The notes beneath the pieces were generated by a model, which was given only the letters and a program-made list of their open reading frames with translations, made no database searches and had not been told where the DNA came from. From NCBI RefSeq assembly GCF_000159095.1, contig NZ_GG666296.1, positions 336,720 to 400,719 on the forward strand: a stretch of DNA of 64,000 bases. Direction: 5' to 3'. The position numbers and the translations under genes were made by a program. Source of the stretch: Anaerococcus tetradius ATCC 35098 (GTDB lineage: Bacteria > Bacillota > Clostridia > Tissierellales > Peptoniphilaceae). Shown here in pieces: positions 24,787-33,326 of this stretch (the first letter of the stretch is position 1; every line of letters starts with the position of its first letter).

Positions 24787-26847
24787 TTGAGAGATTTTGG
24801 GAATTTAGCTTTTGATAAGAAGACTATGAAGGAGAATGTGCCTTATCCTGTGTATTTGAAGTGGAAAGAGGCTGCTAGGAATAATGCTACTTTGGACAGG
24901 GAGACTGCCGATTCTATTGCTCATGCTATGAAGGCTTGGGCTATTGCTAAGGGGGCGACTTCCTACACCCATTGGTTTCAGCCACTTAATGGCAAGACTG
25001 CTACTAAGAAGACTGCCTTTTTGAATAGGGATGATAAGCATAATCCTATTAATAGATTTTCTGGTAAGGAACTTATAATAGGCGAGCCTGATGCGTCTTC
25101 TTTTCCATCAGGTGGGATGCGTTCGACCTTCGAGGCTAGGGGCTATACATATTGGGATTTGACTGCCAATTCTTTTATTTTGGATAAGGTCTTGTATATT
25201 CCTTCTGTTTTTGTTTCTTTTTATGGGGAGAAGCTAGACAAGAAGCTTCCTCTAATTGAGTCCATGAATATGGTTAGTAAAGAAGCCTCCAAAGTTTGTA
25301 ATTTGTTTTTGAAGGATGAGCCTACTTATAGGGTTAAGGCTAAGGTTGGTCTTGAGCAAGAGTTTTATTTGATTGATAAGAAATATTTTGATCAAAGGAT
25401 TGATTTGGAATATTCGGGCATGACCTTGGTTGGTTCTGACCCTATGGTTGAAAAGGAGCTTGTTTCTCATTATCTGGGGGCAATTCCTCAAAGGGTGAAT
25501 GATTTTTATGAGGATGTCAACAGCAAACTTTATGATTTGGGCATCTACATGGAAGCAGAGCACAATGAGGTTGGCCCTAACCAGTTTGAGATAGCTATTA
25601 TGTTTGAGAATGCCAATATTTCTGTGGACAATAATCAGCTTTTGATGTATATCTTGGAAAAGACTGCCCTAGAGCATGATTTGGTTTGCCTCTTAAAGGA
25701 GAAGCCTTTCAAGAATATGGCAGGTTCTGGTAAGCATAATAATTATTCTCTAGCTACTAATTATGGCAAAAATCTCTTTTCTCCAGGCAAGGACCCTAAG
25801 AATAATATGATTTTCCTCTTGTTTTTGGCAGCTATGGTTGAAGTTTGCAACAAGTATCAAAATCTAATTAGGATTGCTGCTTCTTCTGTCAGCAATGATT
25901 ATAGGTTGGGTGGTAATGAAGCACCTCCTGCTATTATCTCTATGTTTATAGGTTGCGATTTGGAGGAAGTCCTAAGGGCAATAGCTAATGATGATTTTGA
26001 GGAAAAAATTATCCTCAATAAGGTTAAGATTCCTCATTTGGGAGAGATGAGTACCGATGCGTCAGACAGGAATAGGACTTCTCCTATAGCCTTTACTGGA
26101 AATAAGTTTGAGTTTAGGATGCTCGGGTCTTCTCAATCAGCTGCTGACCTTAATACTGTTATTAATATTGCTATGGCAGAAAGCTTGGAGAAGATTTATC
26201 AAAGACTTTGTAAGGTAGATGAGGAGAGCTTAAAGGATGAAGCCTACGGTGTTATTAAGGAAATTTATCTAGAAAATAAAAATATCCTCTTCCAAGGTGA
26301 TGGTTATTCCGATGATTGGAAAGAGGAGGCAGAAAAAAGAGGTCTTGAAAATTATCCGACCTTCCTAGATGCCCTAAAGGCAGGTAAGGATGCTGGCGTT
26401 TATGATATTTTCGCTAGGGTTGGTATCTTTAGCAAGAAGGAAATAGACTCCTTTATCAATGTTGAGTTTGAGGATGTTATCAAGTTTTTCTCCTCTCAAC
26501 TAGAGATTATAAACAACTTGATTCACCAAGAAATCCTTCCTTCAGCCATGAGGGAGATTAAGGTTATCAAGGATTATTTGTCCTTTGTGGAAAATGAGAA
26601 ACTAAGACTTAGGGCTGTTAAGATTAATGAAGCAGTCGGCGAGCTTTTGGATTATTCTGATAAAATTTCTATGATAATCGATAAGAGCGAAGGAATTTTA
26701 GATATAGAAGAAAAGGCCTTTTACCTACAAAAAGAAACTAGAAAAGTGGCAGATGATTTCCGCAAGATTTCAGATTTGTTGGAAAAATTGATATCGAGAG
26801 AAAATTATTCTATGCCAAATTATGTTGACATGCTAAAGACCTTGTAG
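24787..26847 (+). CDS. glnN: Glutamine synthetase type III
   Basis: 686 residues from a TTG with GAGG nine bases upstream; the TTG start keeps the conserved FGNLAFD N-terminus, which a later ATG (24826) would lose. It makes glutamine from glutamate, ammonia and ATP. GSIII hallmarks are visible: VGLEQEFYLIDKKYF, EAEHNEVGPNQFEIA, the ammonia/ATP-site region AGSGKHNNYSL, and NDYRLGGNEAPPAI. The length is that of GSIII (about 690-730), well above type I. Monocistronic, and closed by a bidirectional terminator shared with the convergent neighbour. It may assimilate ammonia released by the purine and amino acid catabolism encoded downstream. Confidence 0.95.
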   Translation: MRDFGNLAFDKKTMKENVPYPVYLKWKEAARNNATLDRETADSIAHAMKAWAIAKGATSYTHWFQPLNGKTATKKTAFLNRDDKHNPINRFSGKELIIGEPDASSFPSGGMRSTFEARGYTYWDLTANSFILDKVLYIPSVFVSFYGEKLDKKLPLIESMNMVSKEASKVCNLFLKDEPTYRVKAKVGLEQEFYLIDKKYFDQRIDLEYSGMTLVGSDPMVEKELVSHYLGAIPQRVNDFYEDVNSKLYDLGIYMEAEHNEVGPNQFEIAIMFENANISVDNNQLLMYILEKTALEHDLVCLLKEKPFKNMAGSGKHNNYSLATNYGKNLFSPGKDPKNNMIFLLFLAAMVEVCNKYQNLIRIAASSVSNDYRLGGNEAPPAIISMFIGCDLEEVLRAIANDDFEEKIILNKVKIPHLGEMSTDASDRNRTSPIAFTGNKFEFRMLGSSQSAADLNTVINIAMAESLEKIYQRLCKVDEESLKDEAYGVIKEIYLENKNILFQGDGYSDDWKEEAEKRGLENYPTFLDALKAGKDAGVYDIFARVGIFSKKEIDSFINVEFEDVIKFFSSQLEIINNLIHQEILPSAMREIKVIKDYLSFVENEKLRLRAVKINEAVGELLDYSDKISMIIDKSEGILDIEEKAFYLQKETRKVADDFRKISDLLEKLISRENYSMPNYVDMLKTL

Positions 26848-26861
26848 AAAGCTTTATAGAG

Positions 26862-26895
26862 AAAAATCGTCCCAGCAGGATGCGGGACGATTTTT
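26862..26895. terminator. Bidirectional terminator between glnN and the P-loop protein gene
   Basis: AAAAATCGTCCC and GGGACGATTTTT form a perfect 12-bp stem with a 10-base loop. The A/T flanks make it work on both strands. Confidence 0.9.
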
Positions 26896-26899
26896 ACTT

Positions 26900-28639
26900 T
26901 TATAGGGCTTTTATTATTTCAAAAAGTTCTCTAGCGGATTTTTTAGGACCGTCAGTTTCCATATTGGCTATGGCTAGCTGGGTTCTAATTGTTCCGACTT
27001 TGATTTTGTTTTTAAATAGCACATCGAAATATTGGTCTATGAGTTTATCGCACATTTCCTGTTTTTGGTAAGGGCCGAAAGGATTGGCGAAGTAAGATTT
27101 TACTAGGCCTTCTTCGGTGGTTGTGCCCTTTGCCATTCTTGCTCCAGCCTTAAAGACCTTGATGGCTTCTTCTTTGCTTTTAAAGAGACTGATGGATTTT
27201 TCGTCTTCTTCGAGTTTATCGTAGTTATTGGCATAGAGGAAAAAGTCTACTGGATAGCCTTCCATGATTTGTTTGTGATCGGCTACTGGCATAATCAATC
27301 TTGCGTTTATTTTGTCTGGGTTCATGAAGATAGACCTATCAATTTGCTTGAAGGCGTAGCCAGAGTCTAGGTCATCTAGTCTAACGAAGGCACCGATTTC
27401 TGTACCGTAGGCTAGGACCTTGTAATCTACGAGTCTGAAGGAACCCATATCGTCAAAGATTACAGTCATATCTCTGATGTATTCCTTGGCAAGGGAACGG
27501 AAGGCTTCGATTGATTCGCTCTTACCTGCTCCTGAGTCTCCGAGTATTACTATATTTGCACTCTTGCCATTTTGTAGGACTATATTTACTCCAGCTCCAT
27601 GGATTGGAAGGAAGCCCCTTCTCATGGAGATGATGTTGTTTAGGGTTAGGCACATTTTCTTTAGATAGCCGAAGTAGTCCTTCTTGTCGGCGAAGTTGCA
27701 GTAGCCTATGAAAAGATTGTTTTCTTTATCTTCATAGAAGATATCTAGGTCTCTAGTATCTTTAACTCCAAATACATAGATGCCATCAGGCTTGGTGTTT
27801 ACAACTTCTTCTTCACTTGCAAGTTCAAAGAGGTTGGAAGCTGAGATACCATGGGTGATGTAGTCTATGTGGAAGTAGACATAGATGAGATTATCTGCAA
27901 TTTTTGCTGGGTAGCAGAGGTATTCTTCTGTATCAATATTGATATCGGCTATAGGATTTTCGAAAACTTCCTTAAAGAAACCATCACGCTTGTTGGATTT
28001 GGTGTAGGTGATGTAAGGAGTTTCTATCATTACTTTTGTTATAAAAGGTATTTTGTTTAGCCAAGAACAATAGTCTGGGTAGGCGATTTTGGATTTTCTA
28101 ACTATGACAGATGAGTTAGCTCCTGCTGGAACTTGCCTAAAGACTTTTTGAACCTTGCCAGTTATTGAAACTTCTATTTTCCTGTAGATTTCAAGAATCA
28201 TCTCTTTTAGTTTGATATTTGAGCCTAAGAAGTTTTCAACTTCAAGGCCTTCTTTATCGGCGTTTTTCTCGATTATTGAATATCTTTCTAGCTTTCTCCA
28301 ATAGTCGTACATATCTTCGACTATTCTTAGTAGGGCATCACGCTCCTTGTCTAGGTCGTGATATTTGTTGATTTTATCGCTAATTTCATCTAAAGTCATA
28401 ACTGTAAGGATTTTTGTAATATCCCTAAGCTCACTGGATAGTTGGTCTACATCACTTGCCCTGAAGAATTTTTCTAGGTAGCTATAGATCCTTGTGTGAT
28501 TGTCCTTATGGAATTGAACAAAGGACTTTAGAACTTCGTAAAATCCGTTACTTCTTAGAAGGTCGTCAGTATTGTTAAAGAAGGCCTTGGAGAAGTTTAG
28601 GATTGCTTTGTTGTTTGATATTGATATTTCTTTATTCAT
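26900..28639 (-). CDS. HPr kinase/PEPCK-like P-loop protein, function unknown
   Basis: 579 residues. The C-terminal half has a P-loop GDSGAGKSES (about 366), very like that of HPr kinase and related to the PEPCK kinase-2 fold. It is followed by IFDDMG (about 395), a probable metal-binding acidic pair, and YGTEIGAFVRLDDLD. The N-terminal 180 residues look helical and the middle is beta-rich. The protein is almost twice the length of HprK (about 310) and is not a normal ATP-PEPCK. Possible roles are a protein kinase/phosphorylase or a small-molecule kinase. It has its own ribosome site (GGAGTTAAT before the ATG) and is convergent with glnN. It lies 43 bp downstream of azlD on the same strand and may be co-transcribed with azlCD. 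Confidence 0.6.
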   Translation of the reverse strand: MNKEISISNNKAILNFSKAFFNNTDDLLRSNGFYEVLKSFVQFHKDNHTRIYSYLEKFFRASDVDQLSSELRDITKILTVMTLDEISDKINKYHDLDKERDALLRIVEDMYDYWRKLERYSIIEKNADKEGLEVENFLGSNIKLKEMILEIYRKIEVSITGKVQKVFRQVPAGANSSVIVRKSKIAYPDYCSWLNKIPFITKVMIETPYITYTKSNKRDGFFKEVFENPIADINIDTEEYLCYPAKIADNLIYVYFHIDYITHGISASNLFELASEEEVVNTKPDGIYVFGVKDTRDLDIFYEDKENNLFIGYCNFADKKDYFGYLKKMCLTLNNIISMRRGFLPIHGAGVNIVLQNGKSANIVILGDSGAGKSESIEAFRSLAKEYIRDMTVIFDDMGSFRLVDYKVLAYGTEIGAFVRLDDLDSGYAFKQIDRSIFMNPDKINARLIMPVADHKQIMEGYPVDFFLYANNYDKLEEDEKSISLFKSKEEAIKVFKAGARMAKGTTTEEGLVKSYFANPFGPYQKQEMCDKLIDQYFDVLFKNKIKVGTIRTQLAIANMETDGPKKSARELFEIIKAL

Positions 28640-28682
28640 ATTAACTCCTAATATTCTAATCTCTTATTACTTTACCGTAAAA

Positions 28683-29003
28683 CTAGACGAATACTATTTG
28701 AATTAATAACATATATACAAGAGTTCCCACAGATATTGATAAAAATAGCTTCTTGTACTTAAAATGTAGGAAGATTACAAGAATTGAAGCTATCATTTCA
28801 GCTAGCCCATAAGGGTAATTTGCTATATCAATATTTCTTAAAGCAAAAACCACTAGGAGGGGCATGAGGGCAAAGGGAAGGTATCTACCAAAATATTTGA
28901 TAAGGTCGGGAAGCTTCCTTTTGGTAAAAAATATAAAGGGAGTAGACCTGATTAAAAAGGTAGTAAGGGCAGAGGCTGCTATTATTGTAATTATTCTATT
29001 CAT
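28683..29003 (-). CDS. azlD: AzlD, small subunit of branched-chain amino acid exporter
   Basis: 106 residues with about four hydrophobic segments, and the AzlD-type start (LTTFLIRSTPFIFF) followed by FALMPLLVVFALRN. In family members the AzlC/AzlD pair exports branched-chain amino acids. It overlaps the azlC stop by 8 bp, so the two are translationally coupled. The length is normal for AzlD. Confidence 0.9.
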   Translation of the reverse strand: MNRIITIIAASALTTFLIRSTPFIFFTKRKLPDLIKYFGRYLPFALMPLLVVFALRNIDIANYPYGLAEMIASILVIFLHFKYKKLFLSISVGTLVYMLLIQIVFV

Positions 29004-29679
29004 TATAATCTTCCACCTTTCCTCTAAGAGCTAGTAGGCTCATTATAATTAACACAAGGGCAGGAATCATAAATTTGTTTTGATCAAAAATAAGTAGGGC
29101 CACAACTGACATAAATAGACCAATCATCATAGGTCTGTGATTTCTAGTCGCCTTAAATTGTTCAACTAGGAGGACTAGGAAGAGGGCTGTCAGAACGAAA
29201 TCCATGCCCAAAGTATTAAAGCTAATCATATTGCCAATTAAGGCTCCTATGTATGATGCGATAGCCCAAACTAGGTAGTTAATAATGCCTATAGCAAGAA
29301 AAAAATCTCCCCTATTGACTCCTTGTGGGACCTTGATAGAAGTATCAAGGGCAAAGGACTCATCTGATAGGGTCAGGATAAATAATAACTTGGACCTCGA
29401 ATTTTTGAACTCTTTTAGTAAGGACAAACCATAAAACATCATCCTAACATTTACTGATAGGGTAAGGATGATAATTGCTAGTATAGTAATGTCGGTTTTA
29501 AGCAGGGGTAATAAGACAAATTGCATACTTCCAGCATACACAGTTAAGGATATAATTGGGGCCATGATAGCCCTATAACCCTCTTGACTAACCATAATTC
29601 CAAAGGTAATTCCCAAAAATACATAGCCTATTATAACTGGGATTGTGTAAGGGAATGCTTTTTTAAATGCTTCTTTCAT
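28996..29679 (-). CDS. azlC: AzlC, large subunit of branched-chain amino acid exporter
   Basis: 227 residues with the AzlC hallmarks PVIIGYVFLGITFGIM and SLTVYAGSMQFVLLPL and about six membrane helices. It is first in an azlC-azlD operon. The ribosome site AAGGAGATATT precedes the ATG, and its leader is divergent from the oxidoreductase gene at 29798. Confidence 0.92.
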   Translation of the reverse strand: MKEAFKKAFPYTIPVIIGYVFLGITFGIMVSQEGYRAIMAPIISLTVYAGSMQFVLLPLLKTDITILAIIILTLSVNVRMMFYGLSLLKEFKNSRSKLLFILTLSDESFALDTSIKVPQGVNRGDFFLAIGIINYLVWAIASYIGALIGNMISFNTLGMDFVLTALFLVLLVEQFKATRNHRPMMIGLFMSVVALLIFDQNKFMIPALVLIIMSLLALRGKVEDYNE

Positions 29680-29761
29680 AATATCTCCTTATAAATTAAC
29701 TACATTCTATCACAAGATTGTTAAAAAATAAATAATAGTTTCAATATAGACATAGAACTTG

Positions 29762-29767
29762 TATAAT
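29762..29767 (+). promoter_or_regulatory. -10 element for the oxidoreductase gene
   Basis: TATAAT lies 30 bp before the ATG at 29798, with a weak TTTCAA 17 bp upstream (29739-29744). It is in the divergent intergenic region shared with azlC. Confidence 0.5.
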
Positions 29768-29797
29768 ATAATAGGCTAATTATGTAAAGGAGTGTTT

Positions 29798-31171
29798 ATG
29801 AAAAACTATGATATCGTAGTAGTAGGCGCAGGAGCAAGCGGAGCCTTCCTTGCCTATGAGCTAACAAAATTAAAGACAGACAAGAAGGCTCTGATAATTG
29901 ATGCTGGCAGGAGAGTAGCTAATAGAACTTGTCCAATAACAGAAGGAAAAGTCGATTATTGTATAGGATGTAAGCCATGCAACATAATGTACGGTTTTGG
30001 AGGAGCGGGAACTCTTTCAGACGGCAAGTACAACATAACCACAAACTTTGGTGGGGACCTTCATCAATACATAGGAGAAAAAAAAGCAATGGAGCTTATG
30101 GAATATGTCGACTCAGTCCTAATGGAATTTGATGGGGGAGATGATCTTGAGCTTTACTCAACAGACAAAAACGACCTAAAGACTAAATGTCTTCGTCACG
30201 ACCTCCACCTTCTATCAGCCAAGGTTCGTCATTTTGGTACGGATAGAAACAAGGTCATCCTACAAAGAATCTATGATTATGTAAAAGATACCATAGATTT
30301 TGAATTTAACACCATGGTAAATGAAGTTAATTACGAAGATGGCAAATATATTATTCGCACAGACAAGGAAACTTATTCGGCAGATGACCTAGTCCTTGCT
30401 GCTGGTAGGTCTGGTTCTAAGTGGATAGCAGATGTTTGCGATAAATTCGAAGTAGGTCTAAAAAGAAATAGGGTTGATATAGGTGTGAGGGTAGAAGTTC
30501 CTGCCGAAGTATTTAAGCATATAACAGATGATGTCTATGAAGCAAAAATAATGTATCAAACCAAGCAGTACAATGACGTTGTAAGGACTTTTTGTATGAA
30601 CCCTTATGGTCATGTGGTAACAGAAAATACTAATGGAATTTTGACAGTAAATGGCCACTCATTTACAGATCCAAAACTTCAATCAGAAAATACTAACTTC
30701 GCCCTTCTTGTAACAAACAAATTTACTGAACCCTTCGAGGACTCCAACGAATATGGCGAGTCTATAGCAAGACTATCTAACATGCTTGGTGGGGGAGTAT
30801 TGATGCAAAGATTTGGTGATTTGATAAAGGGTCGTCGTTCATCAGAAAGAAGGATGGCTAAGTCTTTTACCCATCCAACCTTGAATGCAACAGCAGGAGA
30901 TTTATCTCTTGTAATGCCAAAAAGACAACTTGACGATATAATCGAGATGATTTATCAACTAGATAAGATTGCTCCAGGTATGGCTAATGATGATACCCTT
31001 CTTTATGGTATTGAGGTTAAATTCTACAATTCTGTTGTAGATGTAGACGAAAGATTTGAAACTAAAAAGAAAAGACTCTACTGCCTAGGAGACGGATCAG
31101 GAGTAACCCACTCCCTATCCCAAGCTTCAGCTTCTGGTGTAGAAATGGCAAGGATTCTAAACGAGTTATAA
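29798..31171 (+). CDS. FAD-dependent dehydrogenase of the COG2509 family
   Basis: 457 residues from the ATG at 29798, which has GGAG five bases upstream; the GTG at 29792 is inside the ribosome site. The N-terminal dinucleotide fold is VVVGAGASGAFLAYEL (about 6-21). A cysteine motif CIGCKPCNIMYGFGGAG with SDGKYN is typical of this family, and a C-terminal FAD contact is GDGSGVTHSL. Family members are soluble flavoproteins of poorly known substrate. The stop is one base from the next ATG, so it is co-transcribed with the hydrolase. The cysteine motif could bind a metal or act in redox chemistry. Confidence 0.8.
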   Translation: MKNYDIVVVGAGASGAFLAYELTKLKTDKKALIIDAGRRVANRTCPITEGKVDYCIGCKPCNIMYGFGGAGTLSDGKYNITTNFGGDLHQYIGEKKAMELMEYVDSVLMEFDGGDDLELYSTDKNDLKTKCLRHDLHLLSAKVRHFGTDRNKVILQRIYDYVKDTIDFEFNTMVNEVNYEDGKYIIRTDKETYSADDLVLAAGRSGSKWIADVCDKFEVGLKRNRVDIGVRVEVPAEVFKHITDDVYEAKIMYQTKQYNDVVRTFCMNPYGHVVTENTNGILTVNGHSFTDPKLQSENTNFALLVTNKFTEPFEDSNEYGESIARLSNMLGGGVLMQRFGDLIKGRRSSERRMAKSFTHPTLNATAGDLSLVMPKRQLDDIIEMIYQLDKIAPGMANDDTLLYGIEVKFYNSVVDVDERFETKKKRLYCLGDGSGVTHSLSQASASGVEMARILNEL

Positions 31172-31172
31172 G

Positions 31173-32006
31173 ATGAAATACATTTATTCACAAATTACTA
31201 AGAAAGACGGTATCGTCTTGAGGGGAGTAGTCAATACTCCGGATGATTTTGATGAAAATAAAAAATATCCAACAGTAATTATCTTTCATGGCTTTGGTGG
31301 AGATAGGAATGGCTCCTGTTTTTTTAGGGTGCAAAACGCTAAATATCTTACAGATCGTGGCTATATTGTAGTAAGATTTGATTTTTCTGGAACTTGTGAA
31401 TCAGACGGAAGCTTCTATGATATGACAGTAAGTAGGGAGGAAGCCGAGGCAGAACTAATCCATGATTTTACAAAAATAAAGGCCTATGTAGATAAGGATA
31501 GGCTTTACTGGGTGGGTCATTCCTTGGGTGGAGTAATAGCTAGCCTAAAGGCCCACAAGCTAAAGCCAAAAGCTATGTGCCTGCTTGCCCCAGCAAGTGA
31601 TATGAATAATCCTGACTATATAAAGGTCATGGCAAAGACCATGTTTGAAGGTGAATTAGCAAATAAGTATAGCAAGATAGATGGCAATAAGTCTTACCCA
31701 GAGATAATAGCTAGCGTCGATTGTGTAGATGTGGGAGGGGTAAAACTTCACAAGAACTTTTTGATAGACTTCCTAAAGAAAAACATCTATGGACAAGCTT
31801 CTAAATACAAGGGAAGGGTTCTAATCCTTAGGGGAGATAGGGACGATTTAGTCTTTAATGACTCAAACGAAAAACTCCAAAAGGCTTTCCCAGATGCCAT
31901 TTACGAGCAAATCGCAGGGGCTGATCATTCTTTCAAAAACGAAGACTGTAGGATCTTAGTTTTTGATAAGATGTATAATTTCTTTGAAGATTTAGATAGA
32001 AAATAA
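31173..32006 (+). CDS. Alpha/beta hydrolase (S9/DUF1749-like esterase)
   Basis: 277 residues. The oxyanion region is HGFGGDRNGS, the nucleophile elbow is GHSLGG, and the later acid and base are in RGDRDDLVF and GADHSF, giving a complete Ser-Asp-His set. No signal peptide is present, so it is cytoplasmic. It follows the oxidoreductase directly and is closed by a terminator. The substrate is unknown; small esters or acylated metabolites are typical. Confidence 0.82.
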   Translation: MKYIYSQITKKDGIVLRGVVNTPDDFDENKKYPTVIIFHGFGGDRNGSCFFRVQNAKYLTDRGYIVVRFDFSGTCESDGSFYDMTVSREEAEAELIHDFTKIKAYVDKDRLYWVGHSLGGVIASLKAHKLKPKAMCLLAPASDMNNPDYIKVMAKTMFEGELANKYSKIDGNKSYPEIIASVDCVDVGGVKLHKNFLIDFLKKNIYGQASKYKGRVLILRGDRDDLVFNDSNEKLQKAFPDAIYEQIAGADHSFKNEDCRILVFDKMYNFFEDLDRK

Positions 32007-32019
32007 AATATGATAAGAT

Positions 32020-32058
32020 AAAAGACAGGATAGGAAAAGTGGTATGCTCCTGTCTTTT
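32020..32058 (+). terminator. Terminator of the oxidoreductase-hydrolase operon
   Basis: AAAAGACAGGA pairs perfectly with TCCTGTCTTTT and is followed by TTT, just 14 bp after the hydrolase stop. Confidence 0.85.
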
Positions 32059-32170
32059 TTTGAAAATTTATGGTTAAGTAATAATTTTCGTTAAGAAAAA
32101 TTTCCAAATGAATTATATTTTTTAATTTTTTATAAAAGGTCGATAATAAAGATGAAAAAGAGATAAAATC

Positions 32171-32186
32171 TGTTATAATATAAACA
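32171..32186 (+). promoter_or_regulatory. Extended -10 promoter giving an apparently leaderless message
   Basis: TGTTATAAT (TATAAT 32174-32179) ends six bases before the ATG at 32186, the position where transcription should begin. No ribosome site exists upstream of that ATG. Confidence 0.55.
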
Positions 32187-33316
32187 TGGACAAAATATTG
32201 ATTACAACTAGTTTTGGCTTGGAAGCCCTTGTCAAAAGAGAGCTTAGGGACTTATCCTACGATAAGTTTTCTGTAAGTGATGGCATGGTAAGCCTTGAGG
32301 CGAAACTAGCTGATATAGCAAAATTAAATATAAATCTTAGAACTTGTGATAGGGTTTATCTAGTTGTAGATGAATTTGAGGCAAAGACTTTTGATGAGCT
32401 TTTCGAGAAGGTAAAGGCCATAGCTTGGCCCGATTATCTTAATGAAAATAGTAACTTTATTGTTAATGCAAGGACCTATAAGTCCAAGCTATTTTCTCTA
32501 AGGTCAATCCAAGCTATTACAGAAAAAGCCATAATAGATTCCATGAAAAAGAAATATAAGCTTCATACCTTTCCTAAGTCGGCTGAAAGAGTAGGAATAG
32601 AGGTCATGCTTAATAAGGATGTGGCAACTATTGCCATTGATACTTCTGGAGATGGCCTACACAAGAGAGGTTATAGAGAAGATTCGGTCAAGGCTCCCCT
32701 AAGAGAAAATTTGGCGGCAGCCCTAGTAGACCTTTCTTTTTATACAGAAGATAGATTTCTAGTAGATGCTTTTTGTGGATCAGGAACTATCCTCATAGAA
32801 GCTGCAAGAAAGGCTAGAAATATTGCGCCTGGCATAGACAGGGATTTTGATTTTATGAATTTCTCCTTTATGGACAAGTCTTATTATGAGAAGGAAAAGA
32901 AAGAGGCCTTGGCAAGAATTGATTATAGTAAAAAGCTACATATCCTAGGCTCAGATATTTCAGGAAGGGCCATAAGCCTTGCCAAAAATAACGCTATAAA
33001 TGCTGGAGTTGGTGAAGATATAGCCTTTGTAAAAAGAGATGTCAAATCACTTGCACTAGCAAAGGATGATTATGGAGTTTTGATTTCAAACCCTCCCTAC
33101 GGCTTGAGATTATCGCATAGTGATTTGGGTGAAATATATAAGAAAATAGACGATAAATTTATGGGACTTAATACTTGGTCACTCTATTTTGTAACGGCGG
33201 ATGAGAAATTCGACAGGAATTTTAGAAGGAGAGTTTCCAAGAAGAGGAAGTTATATAATGGTGGCGAAAAGGTAGATTATTACCAATATTTTGGCGAAAG
33301 GCCAAAGAGAAGTTAG
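32186..33316 (+). CDS. THUMP-domain 23S rRNA guanine-N2 methyltransferase (YpsC/RlmL N-half type)
   Basis: 376 residues. The THUMP RNA-binding region is at about 40-160. The SAM fold shows VDAFCGSGTILIEAA (motif I), GSDISGRAISLAKNNA and the catalytic SNPPYGLRLS (motif IV), the usual signature of N-methylation on guanine or adenine. The size matches Bacillus YpsC, not the double-domain enteric RlmL. The start is fixed by homology of MDKILITTSFGLEALVKREL and lies at the predicted transcript start. Its end overlaps the next frame's possible early starts. Confidence 0.85.
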   Translation: MDKILITTSFGLEALVKRELRDLSYDKFSVSDGMVSLEAKLADIAKLNINLRTCDRVYLVVDEFEAKTFDELFEKVKAIAWPDYLNENSNFIVNARTYKSKLFSLRSIQAITEKAIIDSMKKKYKLHTFPKSAERVGIEVMLNKDVATIAIDTSGDGLHKRGYREDSVKAPLRENLAAALVDLSFYTEDRFLVDAFCGSGTILIEAARKARNIAPGIDRDFDFMNFSFMDKSYYEKEKKEALARIDYSKKLHILGSDISGRAISLAKNNAINAGVGEDIAFVKRDVKSLALAKDDYGVLISNPPYGLRLSHSDLGEIYKKIDDKFMGLNTWSLYFVTADEKFDRNFRRRVSKKRKLYNGGEKVDYYQYFGERPKRS

Positions 33317-33326
33317 GAGGATTATT

